A stretch of 64,000 bases of DNA. Source: Rhodocyclaceae bacterium (GTDB taxonomy: Bacteria > Pseudomonadota > Gammaproteobacteria > Burkholderiales > Rhodocyclaceae). The stretch lies in assembly GCA_016704145.1 (NCBI GenBank), contig JADJAS010000007.1, positions 744,001 through 808,000 of the forward strand, read 5' to 3'. Positions 54,137 to 62,297 of the stretch are shown here, piece by piece (position 1 is the stretch's first letter; every line of letters starts with the position of its first letter). Below the pieces are notes generated by a model. The model had not been told where the DNA came from, searched no databases, and worked only from the letters and a program-made list of their open reading frames with translations. Made by a program: the position numbers and the translations under genes.

Positions 54137-54553
54137 TCAAGCCGACGGCAACAGCTGCTTGGCCGCGGCGGCGGCCACCACCGGCGGCAGCGGGCACGAC
54201 TTGCGGGTGGCGGCGTCGATGCAGACCACGGTGAACTCGCAGTCGGCGGAAAGCACGCCGGTTTCGGTGTTGAAGAGTTCGTGGCGGTAGCGCAGCACTT
54301 TTTCCCGAACCTCGACCACGCCGGTGCGCACGACGACGGTGTCGCCAGGCTGCAACTCCTGCTTGTAGCCCATGTTCTGCTGCACGGCGACGATCCTCAC
54401 CGGGCCGTTGCGCAGCACGCTCGGCGGCAGCCCGATCATGGTGTAGAACTGCCAGGCCGCCTGCTCGAAGAAATCGACGTAGGCGCGCACGTTGATGTGG
54501 CCCATGTGGTCGCGCTGCCATTCATGGACGGTGCCGCGGGCGGTCTCGATCAT
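54137..54553 (-). CDS. 4-hydroxybenzoyl-CoA-type hot-dog thioesterase
   Basis: Hot-dog fold protein of 138 residues with the YbgC/4HBT-like active-site segment DHMGHINVRAYVDFFEQA and the beta-strand GDTVVVRTGVVEVREKVLRY. Acyl-CoA hydrolysis is predicted. It overlaps the upstream PaaI-like gene by four bases. It is one of three hot-dog proteins in the liu operon. Confidence 0.87.
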   Translation of the reverse strand: MIETARGTVHEWQRDHMGHINVRAYVDFFEQAAWQFYTMIGLPPSVLRNGPVRIVAVQQNMGYKQELQPGDTVVVRTGVVEVREKVLRYRHELFNTETGVLSADCEFTVVCIDAATRKSCPLPPVVAAAAAKQLLPSA

Positions 54554-55098
54554 GTTTGCCTCATCTGGTCAAGGTCGAACACAAGACAGGTGGTGGTGCC
54601 GTGGGCGTACAGCCTGCCGGCGGCGTCGTAGAGTTTGCCTTCGGCGATGCCGATCTGGCGGCCGACCTGGATCACCCGCCCCTCGGCGCGCACCGGGCCG
54701 ACCTTGTCGGTCAGCGCGCGCAGGAAATTCACCTTGATCTCCAGCGTGGTGAAGGACTGACCGGCCTCGATCTGGGTCTGCACGGCGCAAGCCATGCAGG
54801 AGTCGAGCAGCGCGGCCTGCCAGCCGCCATGGACAACGCCGACCGGATTGAAGTGGGCCGGCGCCGGATGGCCCTGGAACACCACGCGTCCCCGCTCGAC
54901 CTCGACCAGCGCGAAGTCGAGGGTCTCGGCGATCGGCGCCGGCGGCAGCTCGCCGCGCAGCATGCGCTGGAAAATCTCCAGGCCGCCACAATCCTTCAGG
55001 GAGGACAAGGGCAGCACCCCCGGCGGCTGAAACTTCTCGCGCACGACACGCACGGCGTCGAGCCATTTCTGCTGCAGGGCGGCGACGTCGTTGCTCAT
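54550..55098 (-). CDS. PaaI-family hot-dog thioesterase
   Basis: Hot-dog thioesterase of 182 residues with the PaaI pattern [24 protein letters not shown] and the strand [21 protein letters not shown]. An N-terminal region of about 50 residues precedes the fold. It overlaps liuA (ATGA) and the next gene. A role in releasing CoA from accumulated acyl-CoA intermediates is plausible. Confidence 0.88.
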   Translation of the reverse strand: MSNDVAALQQKWLDAVRVVREKFQPPGVLPLSSLKDCGGLEIFQRMLRGELPPAPIAETLDFALVEVERGRVVFQGHPAPAHFNPVGVVHGGWQAALLDSCMACAVQTQIEAGQSFTTLEIKVNFLRALTDKVGPVRAEGRVIQVGRQIGIAEGKLYDAAGRLYAHGTTTCLVFDLDQMRQT

Positions 55099-56264
55099 GG
55101 CATGGTCTCCCCATGGAGCTCGCGGCCGATCAGCATGCGCCTGATCTCGCTGGTGCCGGCGCCGATCTCGTAGAGCTTGGCGTCGCGCCACAAGCGGCCG
55201 ACCGGATACTCGTTGGTGTAGCCGACGCCGCCCAGCGTCTGGATCGCCTCGCCGGCCATCCAGGTCGCCTTCTCGGCGGCGTAGAGGATGGCGCCGGCGG
55301 CGTCCTTGCGCAGCGTGCGCGCGTGGTCGCTCGAATCGCAGGCGCGGCCGACGGCATAGACATAGGCGCGCGTCGCCTGCCAGGTGGAATACATGTCGGC
55401 CAGCTTGCCCTGCATGAGCTGGAACTCGCCGATGGCCTGGCCGAACTGCTTGCGCTCGTGGAGATAGGGCAGCACGGCGTCCATGCAGGCGGCCATGATG
55501 CCCAGCGGTCCGCCGGAAAGGACGGCGCGCTCGTAATCGAGGCCGGACATCAGCACTTTGACGCCATTGCCCTCGCCACCGAGCACGTTCTCGGTCGGCA
55601 CTTCGCAGTCGTCGAAAAACAGCGGGTAGGTGTTCGAGCCGCGCATGCCCAGCTTGTCGAGGTGGGAGCCATGAGTAAAGCCTTTGAATCCCTTCTCGAC
55701 GATAAAGGCGGTGATGCCCTTCGGGCCGGCGGCCGGGTTGGTCTTGGCATAGACGATCAACGTGTCCGCATCGCCGCCGTTGGTGATCCACATCTTGCCA
55801 CCGTTGAGGACGTAGCGGTCGCCGCGCTGTTCCGCCCGCAACGTCATCGAGACCACGTCGGAGCCGGCGTTCGGTTCCGACATGGCCAGCGCACCGACAT
55901 GCTCGCCCGAGATCAGTTTTGGCAGGTAACGCTTCTTCTGCTCGGCGTCGCCGTTGCGGCGCAGTTGATTGACACAGAGATTCGAATGCGCCCCGTAGGA
56001 AAGCCCCACCGATGCGGACGCGCGCGAAATCTCCTCCATGGCGACGATGTGGGCGAGGTAGCCCAAGGCCGTGCCGCCATCCTCCTCGGGCACCGTCATG
56101 CCGAGCAGGCCCATGTCGCCGAACTTCTGCCAAAGGTCGGCCGGGAACAGGTTGTCGCGGTCGATCTGCGCCGCGCGCGGCGCGACCTCGGCGGCGGCGA
56201 AGGCCTGCACGCTGTCGCGCAGGGCGTCGATGTCCGCGCCCAGGTGGAAATTCAGGCCGATCAT
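55095..56264 (-). CDS. liuA: Isovaleryl-CoA dehydrogenase
   Basis: FAD enzyme of 389 residues oxidising isovaleryl-CoA to 3-methylcrotonyl-CoA, the first dehydrogenation in leucine breakdown. [20 protein letters not shown] at the N-terminus, [33 protein letters not shown] and [17 protein letters not shown] at the C-terminus match isovaleryl-CoA dehydrogenases. It overlaps the genes on both sides by four bases. The electron acceptor (ETF) genes are not in the window. Confidence 0.95.
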   Translation of the reverse strand: MIGLNFHLGADIDALRDSVQAFAAAEVAPRAAQIDRDNLFPADLWQKFGDMGLLGMTVPEEDGGTALGYLAHIVAMEEISRASASVGLSYGAHSNLCVNQLRRNGDAEQKKRYLPKLISGEHVGALAMSEPNAGSDVVSMTLRAEQRGDRYVLNGGKMWITNGGDADTLIVYAKTNPAAGPKGITAFIVEKGFKGFTHGSHLDKLGMRGSNTYPLFFDDCEVPTENVLGGEGNGVKVLMSGLDYERAVLSGGPLGIMAACMDAVLPYLHERKQFGQAIGEFQLMQGKLADMYSTWQATRAYVYAVGRACDSSDHARTLRKDAAGAILYAAEKATWMAGEAIQTLGGVGYTNEYPVGRLWRDAKLYEIGAGTSEIRRMLIGRELHGETMP

Positions 56265-56737
56265 GTTTTTTCCGCCTTCCCGTGCATGGTCATCAGGGTC
56301 TGCTGCATCATCGCGCAGTGGGTGCGCTTGGCGCCCTTGAATACCCAGGCGTCGCCGCGGGTGACGATCAAGTTCTTGCCCGGCTTGATCACTTCGCCGA
56401 CGGCGACGAGCAGCTCCCCGTCGGCGGGCGCCAACAGATTGAGCTTGAATTCCACCGACAGCACCGAGGTGTTGTGCGGCATCAGACTGAAGCCGGCGTA
56501 ACCGGCCGCGCTGTCCATCGCCGTGGCGGTGATGCCCGCGTGGAAAAAACCGTGTTGCTGGGTCAGGTCCTGGCGAAACGGCAGGCGAATCTCGCAGCCG
56601 CCGGGCCAGACATCCGAGATCGTCGCGCCGAGCAAATGCATGGCCCCTTGCCGCTCGAAGCTCTCCCGGACCTTTTCCTCCCATAGGGGATCTTTCGGCT
56701 CGAAATTCGCGTCACCCCGGGGAACGACATATTTCAT
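56261..56737 (-). CDS. PaaI-family hot-dog protein, first gene of the liu operon
   Basis: Hot-dog fold protein of 158 residues: [20 protein letters not shown] and [13 protein letters not shown] are PaaI-type active-site segments. The start is MKYVVPRG (56737), preceded by GAGGAG; an ATG at 56767 is in frame but lies close to the operator. It is the first operon gene after the regulator, with the LiuR palindrome 42-59 bases upstream of its start codon. Confidence 0.87.
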   Translation of the reverse strand: MKYVVPRGDANFEPKDPLWEEKVRESFERQGAMHLLGATISDVWPGGCEIRLPFRQDLTQQHGFFHAGITATAMDSAAGYAGFSLMPHNTSVLSVEFKLNLLAPADGELLVAVGEVIKPGKNLIVTRGDAWVFKGAKRTHCAMMQQTLMTMHGKAEKT

Positions 56738-56778
56738 CGGCGTCTCCTCACCCCATTGTGGAATCATTTTATGTTTAC

Positions 56779-56796
56779 GTTGACGTTAACGTCAAC
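56779..56796. promoter_or_regulatory. LiuR operator: perfect 18-bp palindrome
   Basis: GTTGACGTTAACGTCAAC is a perfect palindrome in the 69-base gap between liuR and the operon. MerR-family regulators bind such sites between -35 and -10. Its sequence resembles the LiuR motifs described in Proteobacteria, rich in TTnACGTTnACGT elements. The downstream ATTTTATG-like bases may form part of the promoter. It probably controls the operon. Confidence 0.72.
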
Positions 56797-56806
56797 AATG
56801 CCGTCG

Positions 56807-57184
56807 TTAATGCCTTTGTCCAAGCAGTGCGCGGCACTGCCGCTCCAGCACGGCGATTTCGGTCAGCACGGCGGCGATGTCCTCGCGCTGCTGAGCGAGC
56901 ATGGCGCGGCGACGGGCCAACACTTCCAGGAAGCGCGACAACTGGGAAGATTCGGGCGCGGTGTCGTACATGTCGATCAGCTCGCGAATCTCGGCCAGCG
57001 ACAGCCCCAGCCGCTTGCCGCGCAGCGTCAGCTTGAGCCGGGTACGGTCGCGCTTGTCATACACGCGCTGCACGCCGGCGCGGGCCGGGCTGAGCAGCCC
57101 CTGGTCCTCGTAGTGGCGGATGGTGCGCGGCGTGATGTCGAATTCACGCGCCAGTTCCGCGATGGTGTAGGTCTGTTCGCTCAC
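56807..57184 (-). CDS. liuR: MerR-family regulator LiuR
   Basis: MerR-type transcription factor of 125 residues. The N-terminal winged helix is TIAELAREFDITPRTIRHYEDQGLL; the C-terminal coiled coil is RRRAMLAQQREDIAAVL. LiuR controls branched-chain amino-acid catabolism in gamma- and betaproteobacteria; position at the head of the liu genes and the adjacent palindrome support the name. It is on the same strand as the operon and could be co-transcribed from its own promoter in the gap upstream. Confidence 0.92.
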   Translation of the reverse strand: MSEQTYTIAELAREFDITPRTIRHYEDQGLLSPARAGVQRVYDKRDRTRLKLTLRGKRLGLSLAEIRELIDMYDTAPESSQLSRFLEVLARRRAMLAQQREDIAAVLTEIAVLERQCRALLGQRH

Positions 57185-57226
57185 CCGCGCTCAAGTCCGA
57201 GTTCGCGCCGGCGATGACCGTCGATG

Positions 57227-57243
57227 ATTGTTGCAGTGCACAA
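57227..57243. promoter_or_regulatory. Candidate PhaR-type operator upstream of the MBL-phaC operon
   Basis: ATTGTTGCAGTGCACAA is a near-palindrome built on TGCA-TGCA, close to sites bound by the PHB-responsive repressor PhaR in betaproteobacteria. It lies in the 155-base gap between liuR and the MBL gene; TAAACT at about 57260 may be a -10. It may act on the plus-strand operon containing phaC. Match judged by eye; no phaR gene is in the window. Confidence 0.4.
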
Positions 57244-57339
57244 AAATATCGGTTTTCGGCTAAACTAGGTAGGATGCAATCATAAGAGCAAGCCGTCAAA
57301 CAAAATTGTCCGAGGCGGACAACCTCGCGGGCCACCTCC

Positions 57340-58350
57340 ATGCAGATCGATTATCCGTTCAAAGCTCCGCCCGAGTCCGGCGTCGTCGTCACGATCGCCG
57401 AGGGAATTGCCTGGCTGCGCATGGCCTTGCCTTTCGCGCTCGACCACATCAACCTGTGGCTGCTCGAGGAAGGCGATGGCCACGTGGCGGTCGACACCGG
57501 CATCGCCGTCGAGCCGATCAAGTCCGTCTGGAAGTCAGTCCTGGCGGAGCGCCGCCTGACGCGCCAGATCGTCACGCATTTCCACCCGGACCACCTGGGC
57601 CTGGCGGCCTGGCTGGAAGCCGAGACCGGTGCGCCGCTGTGGATGACCCAGGGGGAATTCCAGACCGCCCATCTGGTCGCCGCCGACCTGCCGCCTTTTC
57701 ACGTCGGCGCCATGGTCGATTTCTTCCGCGAGCACGGCCTCGGCGGCGCCCGGCTGGCTGGCATCACCGAGCGCGGCAATGCCTACAAGCGCCTGGTGCC
57801 AGCCATTCCATCGAGCTTCCATCGCCTGCGTCACGGCGACACGCTTCGCATCGGCGTGCGCGACTGGCGAGTGATGGTCGGCTACGGCCACGCGCCGGAA
57901 CACGCCAGTCTTTACTGCGAAACGCTCGGCGTGCTGATCTCCGGCGACATGCTGCTGCCGCGCATCTCGACGAACATCAGCGCCTTCCCGGCCGGCCGCG
58001 ACCACGACCCGCTGGGCATGTTCCTCGATTCGCTCGACGCCTTCATCGACCTGCCCGAGGACACGCTGGTGCTGCCGTCGCACGGCCTGCCTTTCCGCGG
58101 CATCCACGCGCGCGTCGCCGAGCTCCGCAAGCACCACGAGGACCGTTGCGCCGACCTGCTGGCCGCCTGTGCCGAACAGCCGCGCTGCGCCGGCGAGGTG
58201 ATCGACCTGCTGTTCGGCCGGCCGATCGACGATCCGCACCAGGCCTGGTTCGCCACTGGCGAGGCCATCGCCCACCTCAACTATCTCGAACACCGGGGCC
58301 GCCTGCGGCGCGTCGCCGGTGGCGATGCCATCCGATTCGTCAAGAACTGA
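57340..58350 (+). CDS. MBL-fold metallohydrolase preceding phaC
   Basis: Metallo-beta-lactamase-fold protein of 336 residues. Metal motif THFHPDHLG at about 79-87; other ligands in GYGHAPEHASLY, LISGDMLLP and LPSHGLPFRG. C-terminal region resembles the LACTB2-like helical domain. It shows 13 bases to the phaC start, so the two form one transcript. Relatives in PHA-accumulating bacteria hydrolyse thioesters or lactones; substrate here unknown. A degenerate copy of the dispersed repeat encodes WKSVLAERR in a loop. Confidence 0.9.
   Translation: MQIDYPFKAPPESGVVVTIAEGIAWLRMALPFALDHINLWLLEEGDGHVAVDTGIAVEPIKSVWKSVLAERRLTRQIVTHFHPDHLGLAAWLEAETGAPLWMTQGEFQTAHLVAADLPPFHVGAMVDFFREHGLGGARLAGITERGNAYKRLVPAIPSSFHRLRHGDTLRIGVRDWRVMVGYGHAPEHASLYCETLGVLISGDMLLPRISTNISAFPAGRDHDPLGMFLDSLDAFIDLPEDTLVLPSHGLPFRGIHARVAELRKHHEDRCADLLAACAEQPRCAGEVIDLLFGRPIDDPHQAWFATGEAIAHLNYLEHRGRLRRVAGGDAIRFVKN
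57531..57554 (+). repeat. Dispersed 24-bp repeat (MBL hydrolase before phaC)
   Basis: Forward copy, 19 of 24 matches, encoding WKSVLAERR before the metal motif. Confidence 0.55.
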
Positions 58351-58363
58351 CAGGAGCAACTCC

Positions 58364-60178
58364 ATGAACGCCACCACCCCGCGGGAACACGCGCCCTTGC
58401 CCGATCCCCAGGAAATCGCCAAGACCTACGCCGAAGTGGCGCAACGCGCCTCCAAGCTGTTGACCAGCCACATCCAGCGCCAGGCGAAAAAAGGCATCAG
58501 CGCGCCCGGCGACGAACTGGGCATCGCCCAGGCCTTCATGGACATGATGGCCAAGATGCTGGCCAATCCCTACAAGCTGGCGCAAGCGCAGATGAACCTG
58601 GTGTGGGACTATTTCTCGCTCTGGCAGCATTCGACGCTGCGTTTCATGGGCCTTGATGCGCCGCCTGTGGCCCAGCCGGCGAAGGACGACAAGCGCTTCA
58701 AGGACGAACAGTGGGAAGAACATTTCCTGTTCGACTTCATCAAGCAGTCGTATCTCATCACCGCCCGCCACATCCATGACACGGTCTGCTGCGTCGAGGG
58801 TCTCGACGAGCACACCCAGAAGAAAGTCAATTTCTTCACCCGCCAGTTCATCGACGCGCTGTCGCCGTCGAACTTCGCGCTGACCAACCCGACCGTGTTC
58901 CGCGAGACCGTGAAGAGCCACGGCCAGAACCTGGTCAAGGGCTTCAACAACCTGCTGCGCGACATCGAGGCGGGCGACGGCCAGCTGCGCGTGGCGATGA
59001 CCGACGTCACCGCCTTCGAGCTCGGCAAGAACGTTGCCACCACGCCAGGCAAAGTGGTCTTCCAGAACGAGCTGATCCAGCTGTTGCAGTTCAACCCGAC
59101 CACCAAGCAGCAGTTCAAGCGGCCGCTGCTGATCTTCCCGCCCTGGATCAACAAGTACTACATCCTCGACCTGCGCGAATCGAATTCCTTCATCAAGTGG
59201 GCCACCGACCAGGGCCACAGCGTCTTCGTCATGTCCTGGGTCAACCCGGACGAAAAACTGGCGAAGAAGAGTTTCGAGGACTACCTCGTCGATGCCGCCC
59301 TGGTCGCCGTGAACAAGGTCTGCGAGCAAACCGGCGAAAAGGAAATCAACGCCGTCGCCTACTGCCTGGGCGGCACCCTGCTCGGCACGATGCTGGCCTA
59401 CATGGTGGCCAAGAAGGACAAGCGCATCGCCTCGGCGACCTTCTTCACCACCATGCTCGACTTCTCCATCCCCGGCGAACTGGGCGTCTTCATCGACGAG
59501 CAGCAGGTTTCCAGCCTGGAAAAGAAGATGGCCGAGCGCGGCTTCCTCGAAGGCTCGGAAATGGCCGGCACATTCAACATGCTGCGCGCCAACGACCTGA
59601 TCTGGTCCTTCGTGGTGAACAACTACCTGATGGGCAAGGACCCTTTCCCGTTCGACCTGCTGTTCTGGAACAGCGACTCGACGCGCATGCCCTACGCCAT
59701 GCACAGCTACTACCTGCGCAACATGTACATGAAGAACCTGCTCAAGGAACCCGGCGGCGTCACGCTCGACGGCGTCGCCATCGACCTGGGCAAGATCAAG
59801 ACACCGAGCTACTTTGTCTCCACCATCGAAGATCATATCGCGCCATGGAAGAGCACTTACCTCGGCGCCCAGCGCTTCGCCGGCCCCGTGCGCTTCGTGC
59901 TGGGTGGTTCCGGCCACATCGCCGGCATCGTCAATCCACCGGCCGCCAACAAGTACGGCTACTGGCTGAACGACCAGCTGGCCGACACCGCCGACGAGTG
60001 GATGGACGGCGCCCAGCAGCAGCCCGGTTCGTGGTGGACCGACTGGCAGCAGTGGGTGGTGGCGCAAAACGACCAGAAGGTCGCAGCGCGCGATCCGGCC
60101 AAGGGCAAGCTCGGCGTGCTGGAAGATGCGCCCGGCTCCTTCGTCAAGTTCCGCCTCGACACCCAGAAGAAGTCCTGA
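58364..60178 (+). CDS. phaC: Class I poly(3-hydroxyalkanoate) synthase
   Basis: PHA polymerase of 604 residues. The lipase-like box is AYCLGGTLLGTML with catalytic Cys; the Asp is in STIEDHIAPW, and the His in GGSGHIAGIVNPP. The N-terminal domain and FPPWINKYYILDLRESNS are class I features for short-chain monomers. The ribosome binding site CAGGAG is at 58351-58356. phaA/phaB are not in the window, but a thiolase lies in the liu operon. A PIN-domain gene overlaps its stop codon. Confidence 0.96.
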   Translation: MNATTPREHAPLPDPQEIAKTYAEVAQRASKLLTSHIQRQAKKGISAPGDELGIAQAFMDMMAKMLANPYKLAQAQMNLVWDYFSLWQHSTLRFMGLDAPPVAQPAKDDKRFKDEQWEEHFLFDFIKQSYLITARHIHDTVCCVEGLDEHTQKKVNFFTRQFIDALSPSNFALTNPTVFRETVKSHGQNLVKGFNNLLRDIEAGDGQLRVAMTDVTAFELGKNVATTPGKVVFQNELIQLLQFNPTTKQQFKRPLLIFPPWINKYYILDLRESNSFIKWATDQGHSVFVMSWVNPDEKLAKKSFEDYLVDAALVAVNKVCEQTGEKEINAVAYCLGGTLLGTMLAYMVAKKDKRIASATFFTTMLDFSIPGELGVFIDEQQVSSLEKKMAERGFLEGSEMAGTFNMLRANDLIWSFVVNNYLMGKDPFPFDLLFWNSDSTRMPYAMHSYYLRNMYMKNLLKEPGGVTLDGVAIDLGKIKTPSYFVSTIEDHIAPWKSTYLGAQRFAGPVRFVLGGSGHIAGIVNPPAANKYGYWLNDQLADTADEWMDGAQQQPGSWWTDWQQWVVAQNDQKVAARDPAKGKLGVLEDAPGSFVKFRLDTQKKS

Positions 60179-60678
60179 TGCCAGAAGCGGCGCGCGTGGT
60201 GCTCGACACCAACGTGCTGCTTTCGCTCTTCGTCTTCGCCGACAGCCGCTACGCAAGGCTGCGCGAGCGGCTAACAGCCGGCGAATTGATCGCGCTGACC
60301 GACGGGCGATGTCTCGGCGAGTTTCGCCGCGTATTGGCTTATCCCATGTTTTCGCTGGCCGACGCCGCGCAGCGCGCGGCGTTCGACGCCTATACCGCGC
60401 TCAGCGGGATCGTCCCCGCCGCCGCCGAGCCGCTCGCCCTGCCCCAATGCCGCGACCCCGACGATCAGAAGTTTCTCGAAGTCGCGCGCGACGGCAATGC
60501 CGACTGGCTGGTCACCTCCGACAAGGCGCTGCTGAAACTGGCCCGGCGGCGCAAACTGGCGCACCTGTTCGCCATCATTACGCCGGAACGGGCGCTGGAA
60601 ATCCAGGGCGGCTTCAGGCCACCTCGCGCTGAAAAACCCGGATGCGCGGCGCGATCCGCTTCTGTAGCGAGCGCGTAG
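60178..60678 (+). CDS. PIN-domain putative toxin/ribonuclease
   Basis: PIN-fold protein of 166 residues. Acidic active-site residues are in VVLDTNVLLSLF, the central SPEAAQ-like helix with ECLGEFRRVL-type segment, and CRDPDDQKFLEVARDG, with TSDKALLKL as the fourth acid. The ATG overlaps the phaC stop (TGATG), so it is co-translated with the polymerase. No antitoxin gene is adjacent on the same strand. It belongs to the family of PIN toxin components often found without a visible partner. The 3' end overlaps the convergent higA by 65 bases. Confidence 0.84.
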   Translation: MPEAARVVLDTNVLLSLFVFADSRYARLRERLTAGELIALTDGRCLGEFRRVLAYPMFSLADAAQRAAFDAYTALSGIVPAAAEPLALPQCRDPDDQKFLEVARDGNADWLVTSDKALLKLARRRKLAHLFAIITPERALEIQGGFRPPRAEKPGCAARSASVASA

Positions 60679-60919
60679 CGACGCGCATGTCATACTCGGT
60701 TTGCAGGTTCAGCCAAAAGCGCGGCGACATTCCAAAAAACAGCCCCAGGCGAATGGCGGTATCGGCCGTGATCGGCCGGATGCCGTGAACCAGTTCGCTG
60801 ATTCGGCTCGGTGAGACGTCGATATCGGCGGCCAGCTGACGGGCCGAAATGCCCATCGGCTTCATGAAGTCCTCCAGCAGAATTTCGCCCGGATGAATTT
60901 CATCGAGTAGTTTGGCCAT
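60614..60919 (-). CDS. higA: HigA-family antitoxin
   Basis: XRE-type DNA-binding antitoxin of 101 residues: IHPGEILLEDFMKPMGISA start, helix-turn-helix ARQLAADIDVSPSRISELVHG, and FWLNLQTEYDMRVA typical of HigA/VapI. Transcribed after higB, nine bases downstream. It should neutralise the toxin and repress the operon. The gene end overlaps the convergent PIN gene. Confidence 0.93.
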   Translation of the reverse strand: MAKLLDEIHPGEILLEDFMKPMGISARQLAADIDVSPSRISELVHGIRPITADTAIRLGLFFGMSPRFWLNLQTEYDMRVATRSLQKRIAPRIRVFQREVA

Positions 60920-60928
60920 CTTCCACTC

Positions 60929-61207
60929 CTAGTGATAATCGACAATCTCGACTTCGCTTGCACCGTCGTCCCGCCAGACAAAACACACACGCCACTGGTC
61001 GTTGATGCGTATGCTGTGTTGCCCTTTCCGATCGCCCTTGAGGGCTTCCAACTGGTTGCCCGGAGGAATCCCGAGACTCGTCAGTTCGGTTGCCGCATGC
61101 AGTTGCAGCAGCTTGCGCCGTGCCACCCGCTCGATGTTCCGAAACCGGGCAATGGCCCGGCTTTGGAAGATCGCCTCGGTGTCGGCGCAGGCGAACGACA
61201 GGATCAT
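60929..61207 (-). CDS. higB: HigB-family mRNA interferase toxin
   Basis: RelE-superfamily toxin of 92 residues; the typical IPPGNQLEALKGDRKGQHSIRIN, WRVCFVWRDDGASEVEIVDYH are all present. Toxin-first order with higA is characteristic for HigBA. Start at MILSFACAD; an upstream extension to 61241 is in another frame and not relevant. Two convergent or neighbouring toxin genes follow in a 1-kb region. Confidence 0.93.
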   Translation of the reverse strand: MILSFACADTEAIFQSRAIARFRNIERVARRKLLQLHAATELTSLGIPPGNQLEALKGDRKGQHSIRINDQWRVCFVWRDDGASEVEIVDYH

Positions 61208-61266
61208 GCGGAATTATGTTCCGTGATACGGAACCCGTCAACCGGAATGCCGCTCGCGCGATAAGC

Positions 61267-61290
61267 GAAAGTCAGCCGTGGCGGTGCGCC
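61267..61290 (+). repeat. Dispersed 24-bp repeat, intergenic copy
   Basis: Forward copy, 21 of 24 bases match the consensus. It lies between the higB start and the PEP-CTERM stop. Confidence 0.7.
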
Positions 61291-61292
61291 GC

Positions 61293-62171
61293 CTACACCG
61301 AGTGGCGGTACCGAAACCTGAGCGTGACCAGCCCGATGCCCAGCAACGCCAGGCTGGCTGGCTCCGGCACGTCGTTATGCGGGTTGCGTGGGCCGTAGTT
61401 GTACCCAGAGGCAGACGTGATGGTGAACGAGGAAGCCTCCGCTCCATCGACCCAGACGCTTCCTCCCATCCACTCCGCCGAATTGCCAAAAGATGATTCG
61501 GCCCATCCTGTGCCGGCGGGGCCCATGGAATCCGATTCGGGATTGACGGAGAGCGTCGAGATCAGATTGAACGTATGGCCGTTCCGAATCGCAATTTCGC
61601 CGAGGAGAATTTCGTCGATATCGAGCTCGACATGACCGCCTGCCGTCGAGTTGGGCGTAGGTGCGATGCTCCGGCCATACAAAGGTCGAGTAACCCAACT
61701 ACCATCGTGACCGAGATTCATGTCGTAGCTCACTATGGCGCGAGAAGAGAAGAAGTTGTCTTCATGCGCCTCGAGATGACCTTCCAGCCGAACGGAGAAT
61801 AGAAGATGAACCCAAGCGTTCAACGCCGCGTCGGATGTATAGACGGTCAGCTGATCCCTCCATCGGGACTGCGATATAACATACCCGCCGTAAGGAGTGG
61901 CGCTGATCCAGGCCCCTGCTTTGTTCATGCCGTAATCGGTCCAGACGCCTGCCGTGCGGTCATTGCGGGTCAAGTTCAAGATATACGGGCCGTTGGGCTG
62001 CGTTACCCACTGTCCAACGATGCCGTTGGTTGCGATATTTGCGCCAACACTCGCGGGGTAAAGTACCGCGAGAGCATATCCCGGCAAGATCGCCAACATG
62101 GCGGCGATGGCGATGCTCAGTCGGAGTCTGCGACTGGCATGGCATTGCGCTGGTTTTTTCTTCGCATTCAT
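61293..62171 (-). CDS. PEP-CTERM sorting-domain protein
   Basis: Exported protein of 292 residues: basic N-terminus, signal peptide ending around YALAV, about 230 residues of beta-rich extracellular sequence, and the C-terminal tag VPEPASLALLGIGLVTLRFR plus basic end. PEP-CTERM proteins are processed by exosortase and attached in exopolysaccharide-producing Gram-negatives; no exosortase gene is in the window. Start at MNAKKKPA (62171). The mature domain shows no recognised function. Confidence 0.88.
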   Translation of the reverse strand: MNAKKKPAQCHASRRLRLSIAIAAMLAILPGYALAVLYPASVGANIATNGIVGQWVTQPNGPYILNLTRNDRTAGVWTDYGMNKAGAWISATPYGGYVISQSRWRDQLTVYTSDAALNAWVHLLFSVRLEGHLEAHEDNFFSSRAIVSYDMNLGHDGSWVTRPLYGRSIAPTPNSTAGGHVELDIDEILLGEIAIRNGHTFNLISTLSVNPESDSMGPAGTGWAESSFGNSAEWMGGSVWVDGAEASSFTITSASGYNYGPRNPHNDVPEPASLALLGIGLVTLRFRYRHSV

Positions 62172-62297
62172 ATGACTCTCCCCAATAGAGCTGACACCGA
62201 TCCTTAGCCTCAATCTTGAAAAGTTACATTGGTCACTTGTCGGAACAATATCCCTATCCTTCGGCTACCAGATGGCCGTCACTGTTTCCAGACTGAT

